Shown: one piece after another, positions 29,882-38,933 of the stretch
Layout of the letters: the number at the start of each line of letters is the position of its first letter
Position numbering within the stretch: the first letter of the stretch is position 1
From: Borreliella burgdorferi B31
Lineage (GTDB): Bacteria > Spirochaetota > Spirochaetia > Borreliales > Borreliaceae
Direction: 5' to 3'
Assembly (NCBI RefSeq): GCF_000008685.2
Contig: NC_001318.1
Location: forward strand, 88,494 to 141,297
DNA length: 52,804 nucleotides
Position numbers and translations under genes: made by a program
The notes under the pieces: generated by a model
The model's database searches: none
The model's input: the letters and a program-made list of their open reading frames with translations, nothing else
Told to the model about the DNA's origin: nothing

Positions 29882-30436
29882 TTAAGCTTCCATTATTTCT
29901 TGAATTTTAGATTCTAAAATTGAATCTATCTTTTTAATATACATATCTGTGGATTTCTGAATATCATCTAAAATTCTTTTTAAACAGTCCTCTGTAATTT
30001 CCGATTCTTTTTCTTGCTTTTTAACTTTATTGTTTAAATCCTGTCGTATATTTCTAGTTGAAATTTTATGTTCTTCTGCTATTTTTTTAGCATGCTTTAC
30101 AATCTCTTGTCGCCTTTCACTAGTTAAATTTGGAACCTTAATTCTAATAACTGAACCATCATTTGAAGGATTCATAGAAAGATCAGAATTAAGTATGGCT
30201 TGCTCTATCTTATTTAAGATGCTTTTATCCCAAGGCTGAATAACAACAAGCCTTGCTTCAGGAATTCTAATACTTGACACTTGAGTTATAGGTGTTCTTC
30301 GGTCATGGTATTGAATACAAATTCTATCAAAAATATTACTACTAATTCTACCTGTTCTTAACGTTTTATATTCATTATCAAGTGATAAAAGAACCTTGTT
30401 CATCTTTTCATCTAGAAAAGCCTTATAATCTTCCAT
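29882..30436 (-). CDS. frr: Ribosome recycling factor
   Basis: This 184-residue protein, with EF-G, splits post-termination ribosomes. The typical RRF pieces are visible: [17 protein letters not shown] [40 protein letters not shown] and the C-terminal helix. A strong AAGGAGGAG site precedes the ATG. It stands between tsf and uppS, the common order. Confidence 0.97.
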
Positions 30437-30470
30437 ATAAACTCCTCCTTGCTGATAAAGAGCACATTAT

Positions 30471-31310
30471 CTACCCTATTCTTAAATATTTAAACTCAAC
30501 CATTTCTACCTTGCTTGAAATTGCTTTTGAAATTTCTTCAAGCATTTCCTTTACAGTGATTTTATCATTCTTTACAAAACTTTGCTCAAGAAGAGAAATC
30601 TCAGCAAGATGTTTTTTGATTTTTCCCGCAACTATACCCTTGATTATGCTTTCCGGCTTACCACTAGATTCTAATTGTTTGGTAAATATTTCTTCTTGCT
30701 CTTTAATATAATTTGGACAAACATCATCATTTCTCAAATAAACAGGAGCAAACGCAGCCACGTGCAAAGCTAAATCCATAGCAAAATTTTTAAAAATTTT
30801 ATCTTCCGTTTTAGAAAAATCATTTACTTTTAATTTAACCAAAACACCTATCTTGGATTGTTCACCATGCAAATAAATTTTTACAAACTCATTAGATTGA
30901 ATTTTAGTAATAAAAATTTTTTTAACCTGAATATTTTCTTTTATTGTAGCTGCTAAATTTTTAAGCTCTAACTCTTGAGAAGTAGTTAAAGAATCTATTC
31001 CACTTTCTACCAATTCCTTGATCAAGGAATTACCAAAATTAACAAAATTGTGATTCAAAGCAACAAAGTCCGTCTCACAAGAAACAAGCAAAAGCCCAGC
31101 ATAAATATTGTTTGAATATGAGAATACTCTACCTTCTTTTGCATCTCTGTCAAGTCTTTTCTCAGCAGATGCGATTCCCATTTCTCTAAGTTTTTTTTTA
31201 GCTAATTCAAAGTCTCCACCAGCAACAGACAAAGCTTTTTTACAATCTCCAAAACCAGCATTGGTTTCTTCTCGAAGCTTTTTTACATCCTGAGGACTAA
31301 TAATGCTCAT
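30471..31310 (-). CDS. tsf: Elongation factor Ts
   Basis: This 279-residue factor recharges EF-Tu with GTP. It begins [20 protein letters not shown] and continues GDCKKAL, the N-terminal EF-Ts signature, and has the core segment [19 protein letters not shown], which overlaps the end of rpsB, precedes the ATG. The rpsB-tsf pair is three bases apart. Confidence 0.97.
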   Translation of the reverse strand: MSIISPQDVKKLREETNAGFGDCKKALSVAGGDFELAKKKLREMGIASAEKRLDRDAKEGRVFSYSNNIYAGLLLVSCETDFVALNHNFVNFGNSLIKELVESGIDSLTTSQELELKNLAATIKENIQVKKIFITKIQSNEFVKIYLHGEQSKIGVLVKLKVNDFSKTEDKIFKNFAMDLALHVAAFAPVYLRNDDVCPNYIKEQEEIFTKQLESSGKPESIIKGIVAGKIKKHLAEISLLEQSFVKNDKITVKEMLEEISKAISSKVEMVEFKYLRIG

Positions 31311-31313
31311 AAA

Positions 31314-32096
31314 TTACTCTCCCCTTTCTTCAATAGAATCACTTTTATCGTTTTTAATTTCAATTTCTTTCATCAAATCTTCTTCATTCAAATTTTCAAT
31401 TATTTGAATACCAACCTCTTTATCACTTTCTAAAATAGCATCAGATATTATTTTAGTAAACAAAGCAACAGAGCGAATCGCATCATCATTGCCAGGAATT
31501 GGACAATCAATAACATCTGGATTACAATTAGTATCAACCACAGAAATAATGGGAATTTTTAATTTTCTAGCCTCATTAATAGCTATCTGCTCTCGCTTAG
31601 GATCAATGATAAAAATAGCACCAGGAAGTGTTTCCATGTCCTTGATGCCTGTTAAATTTTTAGCTAATTTTGATTTTTCACGATTAAGTTGTGAAATCTC
31701 TTTTTTGCTTATCATGTCAAAAGTTCCATCAACTTCCATCTTTTCTAGCTTTTTTAATTTTTGAACAGATTTTCTAATCGTATTAAAATTAGAAAGCATG
31801 CCCCCAAGCCATCTATTGTTTACATATGGCATATCACTTCTTCTTGCTTCTTGTTCTATTATCTCACTAGCTTGCTTTTTGGTTCCAACAAAAAGCACCT
31901 TTTTGCCATCTTTTATTACCCTTTGAACAAGTTCATAAGAATCTTTAATACCCTGCAAAGTTTTTTGAAGATCTAAAATATGTATTTCATTTCTCTCAGA
32001 AAAAATAAATCTTTTCATTCTAGGATCAAGCCTTTTTACTTGATGGCCAAAATGAACTCCGGCCTCTAACAGGCTCTTCATAGTAATAATTGCCAA
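31314..32096 (-). CDS. rpsB: 30S ribosomal protein S2
   Basis: This 260-residue protein begins [20 protein letters not shown] and carries [16 protein letters not shown] and [19 protein letters not shown], all S2 landmarks. The start is a TTG at 32096, placed five bases after AGGAGG; an ATG five codons later lacks a site and would cut the conserved N terminus. It heads the rpsB-tsf-frr-uppS-cdsA-rseP run. Confidence 0.97.
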   Translation of the reverse strand: MAIITMKSLLEAGVHFGHQVKRLDPRMKRFIFSERNEIHILDLQKTLQGIKDSYELVQRVIKDGKKVLFVGTKKQASEIIEQEARRSDMPYVNNRWLGGMLSNFNTIRKSVQKLKKLEKMEVDGTFDMISKKEISQLNREKSKLAKNLTGIKDMETLPGAIFIIDPKREQIAINEARKLKIPIISVVDTNCNPDVIDCPIPGNDDAIRSVALFTKIISDAILESDKEVGIQIIENLNEEDLMKEIEIKNDKSDSIEERGE

Positions 32097-32105
32097 ATCA
32101 ACCTC

Positions 32106-32132
32106 CTATTGTCCTTCTCTTTTACTCACCAT
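32106..32132 (-). other. Possible 8-codon leader cistron before rpsB
   Basis: An ATG at 32132 opens a frame of eight codons (MVSKREGQ) whose TAG stop overlaps the AGGAGG of rpsB. No ribosome-binding site precedes it. It may be chance; if translated it would affect access to the rpsB site. Confidence 0.2.
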
Positions 32133-32161
32133 GAAAACACACGGCGGAAATTATCCCCCCT

Positions 32162-32189
32162 TTTATAAGAATATAATAAAACAATCCAA
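32162..32189 (-). promoter_or_regulatory. Candidate promoter of the rpsB operon
   Basis: TTGGAT and TATAAA are 16 bases apart on the minus strand, giving a leader of about 58 bases that includes a GGGGGG run and a GC-rich CCGCC. An overlapping alternative (TGGACT, 17 bases, TATTAT) also exists. Confidence 0.45.
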
Positions 32190-32310
32190 TTAATAAGTCC
32201 ACCTCATTAAAAATAAACGTAATTCTCTTTAATAAAATTATCAACAAATTATATTAATAAAAAAATATTAAAAGCTAAATCAATATCCAACTCTTTTAAA
32301 AATCATTCTT

Positions 32311-32589
32311 TTATAAATCGTTCTTATTTCTTTCAGAGAATTTAATCAAACCTATTAAAATAACCGACCCCAAAATAGGAAACAAATAAAGAACAAAATC
32401 TATTTGCCTTTCATAATAATCGGAATAGAAAAAAGGGATAAAAAACTGAAATATAATTCCACCTAAAAAGCTTATTAAATAAACTACTATAAATTTAAAA
32501 TTCAATATGTTTAAAAACGCAACAAAAAAGCTTACCAAAAAAGAAATAACAATGTTTGTTAAAATCAAATGAGAAAAAAATACTATCAT
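32311..32589 (-). CDS. Small membrane protein, unknown
   Basis: This 92-residue protein is almost all hydrophobic, with three predicted membrane helices (about 5-27, 30-52 and 62-82) and a charged C-terminal tail KFSERNKNDL. AAGGGGG precedes the ATG at 32589. I recognise no family. It is the last gene of the long leftward run from 42621 and follows a lipoprotein-like gene and a TPR protein, so an envelope role is likely. Confidence 0.75.
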   Translation of the reverse strand: MIVFFSHLILTNIVISFLVSFFVAFLNILNFKFIVVYLISFLGGIIFQFFIPFFYSDYYERQIDFVLYLFPILGSVILIGLIKFSERNKNDL

Positions 32590-32607
32590 GTTCCCCCTTA
32601 AAAAGAA

Positions 32608-33330
32608 CTAATTAGATAAACTAAATCCCGACAAATCCCCAAGATTAATAAGAACACTATAAGCATCATCAACAATGCTGCCCACACCCATAACAAAAAT
32701 TGCCAAATTATACTTGGGGGCAATATCTTTTGTAAAAAAATCCTCATTTATATGTTTTAGATCAATTGGCCTTTTCTCTTTATCTAAAGAATTGGATTTT
32801 TTAATAGATTTTGAAAAGCCTACATATTCTCCTTTATCAATATGGGACCTATATATATTTTTCTTCTCAAGAATAACAGATGAAGAAGTATTCCCATTTT
32901 TTACAGTAATGAAAGCCTCACCAGGAACATCCTTTCTTAATTCTCCAAAATTTATTTCAAAATATAAAGGCAATTTACTATCTACCCATTCTTTATTTAA
33001 TTTAAAAACAGGTTTACCCGAATAAACAGTAGAACTCAAATTTATTTTATAAAACCCTCTATTATTAAATTCACTAACATTGTCAAAAACACCCTTTAAG
33101 GCTTCAAAATCTTTCTCTACGCTTTTCTGGAAACTACTTATGTGATAATTGGCACCTTCTGGATAAAATTTGTAATATATGTCAAAACCTCTTAATTTAC
33201 CAGCTGCTTGATTAGAAAAATAACCCGCTGGTAAAAAAAAAGCTACATAATCTCTTGAAATTCGATTATCAACCTTTTCTGGTGAAGGAAGTATTAAAAT
33301 ATTGTCAAGACCACATCCAAAAAACCCCAT
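32608..33330 (-). CDS. Putative lipoprotein of unknown function, start uncertain
   Basis: From the ATG at 33330 the protein has 240 residues and begins MGFFGCGLDN, which is too short for an export signal and has no ribosome-binding site. The same frame stays open upstream and would add a hydrophobic stretch (FFILYFVFC) in front of FFGC, making a lipoprotein-like signal, if translation began at ATT 33360, seven bases after GGGGGAGG. The mature part is mixed alpha/beta with a KNGNTSSSVILEKKNIY strand region. No family is recognised. It lies between a TPR protein and a small membrane protein. Confidence 0.75.
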   Translation of the reverse strand: MGFFGCGLDNILILPSPEKVDNRISRDYVAFFLPAGYFSNQAAGKLRGFDIYYKFYPEGANYHISSFQKSVEKDFEALKGVFDNVSEFNNRGFYKINLSSTVYSGKPVFKLNKEWVDSKLPLYFEINFGELRKDVPGEAFITVKNGNTSSSVILEKKNIYRSHIDKGEYVGFSKSIKKSNSLDKEKRPIDLKHINEDFFTKDIAPKYNLAIFVMGVGSIVDDAYSVLINLGDLSGFSLSN

Positions 33331-33357
33331 ACAAAATACAAAATATAAGATAAAAAA

Positions 33358-33375
33358 AATTATAAAACCTCCCCC
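33358..33375 (-). promoter_or_regulatory. Strong ribosome-binding site facing an ATT codon
   Basis: GGGGGAGG (33375-33368) is one of the best ribosome-binding sites in the window, yet no ATG, GTG or TTG in the frame of the downstream gene follows within 35 bases. The codons at the right distance are ATA (33363, four bases) and ATT (33360, seven bases). Confidence 0.6.
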
Positions 33376-33386
33376 AAAAATACAGA

Positions 33387-33998
33387 TTAATTTTGCTTAA
33401 GTTCTAAAATTTTATTATTTGCCATATTTATATATAAATTATTTTCATACGGAAACTTAACAATCTCTTCGTATACTTTCACAGCAAGCTCTTTATCTTT
33501 TTCCTCAATCAATATTGCCTTACTCAAAAGAGCTCTTACCTTTAAAAAATCCAAACTAGTACTATTGATAAGATCTTCATAAACTAACAAAGCATCTTCT
33601 TTTAATCCCATTTTTTCATAAACTGCAGCTTTATTAAGAAAAGCAATTTCACTTTCAATACCTTTTGCCTTAATAACAATATCTAAATCTTTAATAGCCT
33701 CATCATACTGTGCTTGACTTTGGAAATAAACAGCTCTGGCTAAATAGAACCTTGAAATAAAATAAGATGAAATTTCTTTTTCCTTTGAAATAAGCTCCCT
33801 TATCCTAAGAAATATTTTTTCTCTCTCTTTGGCATCATTTTCTTTTAAATAATCATTTAAATCTTTTTCAAGATTTTCTACTATTTCTCCGCCACTCTTT
33901 ACATAATCCTTGCCTAAAGAATTATAAAAAACAACAATAATAGACACAAACACAAAAATAATAGCAATAAAGAAAACTAAAAGATTATTTTTAGCCAT
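33387..33998 (-). CDS. Membrane-anchored TPR protein
   Basis: This 203-residue protein has one N-terminal membrane segment (LLVFFIAIIFVFVSIIVVFY, about 6-25) and then helical TPR-like repeats such as AQYDEAIKDLDIVIKAKGIE and GLKEDALLVYEDLINSTSLD. GAGGGA precedes its ATG, which overlaps the rpsA stop by one base, so it is translationally coupled to rpsA. The topology resembles YfgM/tol-pal type helper proteins, but I do not assign one. Confidence 0.85.
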   Translation of the reverse strand: MAKNNLLVFFIAIIFVFVSIIVVFYNSLGKDYVKSGGEIVENLEKDLNDYLKENDAKEREKIFLRIRELISKEKEISSYFISRFYLARAVYFQSQAQYDEAIKDLDIVIKAKGIESEIAFLNKAAVYEKMGLKEDALLVYEDLINSTSLDFLKVRALLSKAILIEEKDKELAVKVYEEIVKFPYENNLYINMANNKILELKQN

Positions 33999-35653
33999 TA
34001 TTCATCCCTCTTTAGCAAATTCTCAAATGGCTTGTAAGATTCCTCATCATTGCCCTTAAATAAATAAGAAGAAATTTCTTCTCTTGATCTTTGATTTTCA
34101 TACTCCCTATAAGAGAGCAGCACTGATTTGTCTTTAGAATCAATACTTGTTATTACCACTTTAAGCTTATCTCCAACGTTTAATTTTTCGAAAGTTTCTA
34201 AACTAGATTCTTTTGTATCCCCCAATTGAATTTTACTAATAAATCCCATTATTTTATTATAAACTCTTACTTGAAAGCCTTTTGATTTTTTCTCTACAAT
34301 CTCAACCTCAATAGTATCGCCTTTTTTATAGCTTTTAGAAAAATCTTCCCAGGGGCTCTCTTCTAGCTGCTTAATTCCTAATCTAACATTTCTCTTTCTC
34401 TTGTCAACCTCAAGCACTTTCCCATTCACTAAATCGCCTATCTTGAAATATTCTTCAGGATCAATCTCTTCAAGCCAAGAAATATCAAACTTACTAACAT
34501 AAGCATCTATACCTTCTTCAATATTTACAAAAGCACCTGTTTTTGTAATATTAGTAACAACTCCTTGAACAACCCTTCCAATAGGATATTTCTCAGTTAA
34601 TCTCTCCCAAGGATTCTCATTGATCTGTTTAATGCCTAGGGATATTTTTTGATTTTCTTTATCTATCTCTAAAATCTTAACTTCTACAATCTGGCCAAGT
34701 TTTATTAATTCTTGAGGACTTTTTACTACTCTTATCCAAGAAAAATTACTTATATGTAAAAATCCCGACAATTCGCTGTCAAGTTCAATAACAGCCCCAA
34801 AGGGTAAAATTTTTACAACTTTCCCTTTTACAATGCTATCAATTTTATATTTAACATCTACAGAATCCCAAGGATTTGCTTTTAAGGCCTTAAGAGACAA
34901 TTCCATTTTGCCTGTTTGTGGATTTATCTTAATAATTTTCAACTTTAACTTATCACCAACTCTAACAAAATCTTCAACATTTTCAACTTGATTAAAGGCA
35001 ATATTTCTTTTATGCAAAATTCCTGTAACAAAATTTTTAATTTTTACAATCGCACCATATTCTGTAATACGCTCAACCACACCATCAACTACATCTTCTT
35101 CATTATAAGAACTAACTAGCTCTATTCTCTTAGCAAGATCTCTTTCTTTTTCTAGGGTGCGTCTATCAAGAATAAGTCTCAAACCGTCTGCTTCGCTTGC
35201 TTCAAGAATATAAAATTCAACAACAGACCCTCTTTTTAATTTCTCATCCTTAGATTTAGAGCTTAAATAAAAAGGCATAAAGCCAGAAACATTTTCATTA
35301 ATTTGAATCTTATAACCATTTGGAAGCTCAACCAGCACCTTGCCTTTAATTATTTTTTTATTTTGAATATATTCATATACTTTATCTTGAAAATTTAAAG
35401 AATTAAGCTTTTCAACACTTAAAATAAGACCTAATTCTCCACCTATTCTTACAACGATTGCTTCAAGTCTATCACCAACTTGGGGAACGTTTTCAAATTC
35501 TTCAATCTTAATAAAGCCTTCCGATTTATAACCAATATCTACTAGAACATAATCCTTCATAATGTTAACAACTGTCCCAGAAACACGACTTCCAAGTTCT
35601 ACTCTTTCAAGTACTTTCAAATAATTTTCTTGTAAATCTTTTTGATTTTCCAT
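33998..35653 (-). CDS. rpsA: 30S ribosomal protein S1
   Basis: This 551-residue protein has six S1 (OB) repeats; the clearest are VVDGVVERITEYGAIVKIKN, IVKGKVVKILPFGAVIELDS and VVQGVVTNITKTGAFVNIEE, with the first two and the last more divergent. S1 binds mRNA to the 30S subunit. The ATG at 35653 stands five bases after GAGG; a GTG two codons earlier overlaps that site. The cmk-rpsA order is common in bacteria. Confidence 0.96.
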   Translation of the reverse strand: MENQKDLQENYLKVLERVELGSRVSGTVVNIMKDYVLVDIGYKSEGFIKIEEFENVPQVGDRLEAIVVRIGGELGLILSVEKLNSLNFQDKVYEYIQNKKIIKGKVLVELPNGYKIQINENVSGFMPFYLSSKSKDEKLKRGSVVEFYILEASEADGLRLILDRRTLEKERDLAKRIELVSSYNEEDVVDGVVERITEYGAIVKIKNFVTGILHKRNIAFNQVENVEDFVRVGDKLKLKIIKINPQTGKMELSLKALKANPWDSVDVKYKIDSIVKGKVVKILPFGAVIELDSELSGFLHISNFSWIRVVKSPQELIKLGQIVEVKILEIDKENQKISLGIKQINENPWERLTEKYPIGRVVQGVVTNITKTGAFVNIEEGIDAYVSKFDISWLEEIDPEEYFKIGDLVNGKVLEVDKRKRNVRLGIKQLEESPWEDFSKSYKKGDTIEVEIVEKKSKGFQVRVYNKIMGFISKIQLGDTKESSLETFEKLNVGDKLKVVITSIDSKDKSVLLSYREYENQRSREEISSYLFKGNDEESYKPFENLLKRDE

Positions 35654-35655
35654 TC

Positions 35656-36321
35656 TCACCTCTCTCTTACTTTTTTCAAATTAAACTTTTCTATTATAAT
35701 ATTACACACATCGTCTAATCCTTTGTAGCTTGTATCAAGGTAAAAAACCCCTTTTGATAATTTTAACTTACCATATTGTTTTTTCTTGTCAACATCATCT
35801 CTTCTTTTAAGAGTACGCTCTAATTCTTCTAAGGTCTCATTCCCATTTCTTTGCTTATATCGCCTCAAAGCTCGAACTTTAACAGAAGCATCGAGATATA
35901 TTTTAAATTCAGATTCTGGAAAAACTACAGTAGTAATATCTCTACCTTCTATTATATAATTATCATCGCTAAATTTAACAACCTCTCTTAATTTTTTATT
36001 CACAATGTTTCTTATTCCAACATAAGAAGAATAAAAAGAAACTTGAAAATCAATCTTATCGTTTAAAATTTGATTTTCAACATTCTCTCCATTAAGCAAA
36101 AAGGCAAAATTATTAAAACTTATATCATTCTCAAGAATCAAATTTAAAAGACTATCCTCACTAATAAAATCGCAACTATTCATAAGAGATCTTTGAGCAA
36201 TTAAAGTTATTATCCTGTAAAGATGCCCAGAGCTGATAAATTTATAGTTCAGCCTTACGCCAAGCTCTCTTGCAATTGAACTTTTTCCTGATGCTGAAGG
36301 TCCATCAATTGCTATTATCAT
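35656..36321 (-). CDS. cmk: Cytidylate kinase
   Basis: This 221-residue kinase phosphorylates CMP and dCMP. The P-loop is in MIIAIDGPSASGKSSIAREL; YIIEGRDITTVVFPESEFKIYLD and RRDDVDKKK are further landmarks. GGAG is seven bases before the ATG. It overlaps the end of the pseudouridine synthase gene by 17 bases and meets rpsA at the TGA. Confidence 0.96.
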   Translation of the reverse strand: MIIAIDGPSASGKSSIARELGVRLNYKFISSGHLYRIITLIAQRSLMNSCDFISEDSLLNLILENDISFNNFAFLLNGENVENQILNDKIDFQVSFYSSYVGIRNIVNKKLREVVKFSDDNYIIEGRDITTVVFPESEFKIYLDASVKVRALRRYKQRNGNETLEELERTLKRRDDVDKKKQYGKLKLSKGVFYLDTSYKGLDDVCNIIIEKFNLKKVRER

Positions 36322-37054
36322 TTAATTTCTCCAGCCTGGATTTTAAACTATTTATCTTAGACAAAGGAACAATTTTTACTTGACCCTCCTTTAAACTATC
36401 TAAATTAATATTGCCAATTCTAATTCTATGAATTTTTTTTAAAAAAATATTCTTGCTCAAAAACACTTTTCTTATTTCTCTATTTTTCCCTTCATCTAAA
36501 ATCAATCTAGCAGAATTTTTATTTAAAATTTCATAAGATTTTAATTTAAAAAATTCTTTTTTTACCTTTATACCCGATTTAAAAGAAATAAGCAAATTTT
36601 CATCAATATCTTTTTTTGATTCAATAATATATTCTCTTTCAACTTTTTGCCTTGGATGAATAATATCGTTTGCAAATTTACCATCATTGGTGAATAATAA
36701 AAGTCCAGAGCTTTTAAAATCAAGCCTACCAATTGAAAACACACGCTCTTTAAATAAGGGCTGAACCAAAGATATTGCTAACTTTCTTCCATCAACATCA
36801 AAATTAGAACATAAATAATTTCTAGGCTTGTTAAGAGCTAGATAAATTCTATTATTAATTTGAAAATCTTTAAAAACAAAAATCTGTTTTTTATAAATTA
36901 TTCTGTCTCCTAAAGTTACTTTATCCCCAAGCTTAGCAATAGTGTTATTAACTCTTACAAGTTTCTTTCTTATCAGTTCCTCGCAAAATCTTCTTGACCC
37001 CACTCCCTTTTCAGCTAAAAAAACGTGAACTCTAGGGGCTTTAAGTGCAATCAT
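36305..37054 (-). CDS. rluB: rRNA pseudouridine synthase, RluB/RsuA family
   Basis: This 249-residue protein has an N-terminal S4 RNA-binding domain (RVHVFLAEKGVGSRRFCEEL and onwards) and a catalytic domain with GRLDFKSSGLLLFTNDG, in which the Asp after Leu is the catalytic residue, and EGKNREIRKVF. RluB, RluE and RluF share these, so the exact rRNA position is inferred from the usual scpA/scpB-rluB-cmk neighbourhood. It overlaps scpA by 14 bases. Confidence 0.92.
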   Translation of the reverse strand: MIALKAPRVHVFLAEKGVGSRRFCEELIRKKLVRVNNTIAKLGDKVTLGDRIIYKKQIFVFKDFQINNRIYLALNKPRNYLCSNFDVDGRKLAISLVQPLFKERVFSIGRLDFKSSGLLLFTNDGKFANDIIHPRQKVEREYIIESKKDIDENLLISFKSGIKVKKEFFKLKSYEILNKNSARLILDEGKNREIRKVFLSKNIFLKKIHRIRIGNINLDSLKEGQVKIVPLSKINSLKSRLEKLNDNSN

Positions 37055-37808
37055 TAATTTTACAACCTCGATACAATACTAATTTATTATTCAAATATCC
37101 TAAATTTACAATATTAAGCATTTTACACTCAAGAGATACTAAAAAATAAGAAAATCTCTCAAAAGAATAATTATCGGCATTAAAATCTAAAAGAGAATCA
37201 AAAATTACGCTACTCTCTTTATTTAAAATAGAAATAATTTTCATCTTTTTTTCAAAAATTTTCAATTCATATTTATTGTAAACAGCTTTAAATTTTTTAT
37301 CACACAAAAAATTTTTATTAATAACTTTTTTCTTCAATGTACCAGACTTTCTCTTCAAATTTTTCTTTTTATTATTATCATTAGCAGTAGCATTAATATT
37401 TTTAATAAAATTGCCACTATCGCCAAAAATAAACTCTTCAATAATTTTTGAGTCATAGAATTTAAAATTTTTCGCTTGGTTTAATTGTAATTTTTCATTT
37501 TCTCTATTCTTGCTATAACATATTAATCTTTCCACAACTTTGCGCTCAGCTTTATCTTTGCATTCAAACTTCAGTGGGAATAAAATTTGAGTTTTCCAAT
37601 AAAACAAATTATTAGCAAGATAAAAAAAATCGATCAATCCCCTAATACTTATATTAAGATCACCTGAAACAACTATAAATTCTTCAATTATTTGATTTAA
37701 ACTCAAAGTTCTCAAAACATGCCTATTCATACTAACATATTCAAAAAAAAGCTCTATTCCGCCTGTAAAATTATCAAGGCTGATAGAGTAACTACCCAAT
37801 TCAGACAT
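37041..37808 (-). CDS. scpA: Segregation and condensation protein A (ScpA-like)
   Basis: This 255-residue kleisin-like protein would bridge SMC and ScpB. The N terminus SISLDNFTGGIELFFEYVSM corresponds to the F-x-G-P-L-D-L-L-L start of ScpA, though the Pro is Gly here, and it is followed by SLNQIIEEFIVVSGDL. The middle is Lys/Asn-rich linker (about 140-175) and the C terminus a winged-helix type segment. The divergence is high, so the call leans also on the position upstream of rluB. No scpB is in the window. Confidence 0.75.
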   Translation of the reverse strand: MSELGSYSISLDNFTGGIELFFEYVSMNRHVLRTLSLNQIIEEFIVVSGDLNISIRGLIDFFYLANNLFYWKTQILFPLKFECKDKAERKVVERLICYSKNRENEKLQLNQAKNFKFYDSKIIEEFIFGDSGNFIKNINATANDNNKKKNLKRKSGTLKKKVINKNFLCDKKFKAVYNKYELKIFEKKMKIISILNKESSVIFDSLLDFNADNYSFERFSYFLVSLECKMLNIVNLGYLNNKLVLYRGCKINDCT

Positions 37809-37822
37809 TTAAATTTTCCATA

Positions 37823-38920
37823 TTACTCAGATTCATCTTCTTTAAATTCAATAAAATTATCATTCTCTTGATCAAAATTATTAAAAATTATTTTTCTAAG
37901 CCTCTTATCCAAATTATTTGCAAGTTCTACTTCTTTGCTAAGATACTCAATAACACTCTCTCTCCCCTGTCCCAACTTATTATCTCCCAATGAATACCAT
38001 GAGCCTGTTTTTTGTATTAAATTATGCTTAATAGCAGCATCTAAAATGCCAGCTTCTCTTGAAATACCTTTCCCAAAATAAATTATCAATTCTACTTTAC
38101 GAAAAGGTGGAGCAACCTTGTTCTTTACAATCTTAACTCTAATCTTATTGCCAATAACATCATCGCTTGAGCCCGATCTAGTTACTTGTTCGATCTTTCG
38201 AACCTCAAGTCTAAGAGATGAATAAAATTTTAAAGCATTCCCACCGGTAGTGGTCTCAGGATTGCCAAACATAACACCAATCCTCATCCTTATTTGATTA
38301 ATAAACATAATGCAAGTATTGGATTTAGAAAGTATACCGGTAATCTTTCTAAGAGCTTTGCTCATTAGCCTTGCTTGAAGACCAATCTGAGAATCTCCCA
38401 TTTCTCCATCTATCTCTAATTTAGGGGTTAAAGCCGCTACAGAATCAACTACAATCAAATCAACACCACCACTTCTGATTAAATGCTCAGCAATCTCAAG
38501 AGCTTGCTCTCCGGTATCAGGCTGACTAAGCCAAAGTTCTGCAACATTAACACCTAAAGCTTTTGCATAAACAGGATCAAGAGCATGCTCAGCATCAATA
38601 AAAGCAGCTATCCCACCTTCTTTTTGCACCTCAGCAATCGCTTGAAGAGTTAAAGTAGTCTTGCCAGACGACTCGGGGCCAAAAATTTCTATTATGCGCC
38701 CCCTAGGATATCCGCCAATGCCGAGAGCCTCATCTAATACAATAGATCCACTTGACATACTTTTTATACCTTGTCCAACAGGAGATTCCCCCATCTTAAT
38801 AAGACTTCCCTTTCCAAAAGCTTTTTCTATTTGAACTCTTGCAAGCTCAATAGCTTCCTCTTTACTTGCCCTTTCTATGCCAACAACAGCTTTTTCTCTT
38901 TTTTCCTTTAACTTTGACAT
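37823..38920 (-). CDS. recA: Recombinase RecA
   Basis: This 365-residue protein carries out strand exchange. Walker A GPESSGKT is at 81-88, with [20 protein letters not shown] (L1 region) and [20 protein letters not shown] plus GGNALKFY (L2) as expected. The site AGGA is about 11 bases before the ATG. No LexA-type box is seen upstream; the gene sits inside a run with greA before and scpA after, in keeping with the reported absence of a classical SOS response in Borrelia. Confidence 0.97.
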   Translation of the reverse strand: MSKLKEKREKAVVGIERASKEEAIELARVQIEKAFGKGSLIKMGESPVGQGIKSMSSGSIVLDEALGIGGYPRGRIIEIFGPESSGKTTLTLQAIAEVQKEGGIAAFIDAEHALDPVYAKALGVNVAELWLSQPDTGEQALEIAEHLIRSGGVDLIVVDSVAALTPKLEIDGEMGDSQIGLQARLMSKALRKITGILSKSNTCIMFINQIRMRIGVMFGNPETTTGGNALKFYSSLRLEVRKIEQVTRSGSSDDVIGNKIRVKIVKNKVAPPFRKVELIIYFGKGISREAGILDAAIKHNLIQKTGSWYSLGDNKLGQGRESVIEYLSKEVELANNLDKRLRKIIFNNFDQENDNFIEFKEDESE

Positions 38921-38933
38921 TCTTAAATTTTTC

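Noticed and set aside
35641..35660. Fusion of cmk and rpsA into one protein
   Set aside because: The cmk frame ends in a clear TGA and rpsA begins in another frame behind its own GAGG site, so they are separate genes.
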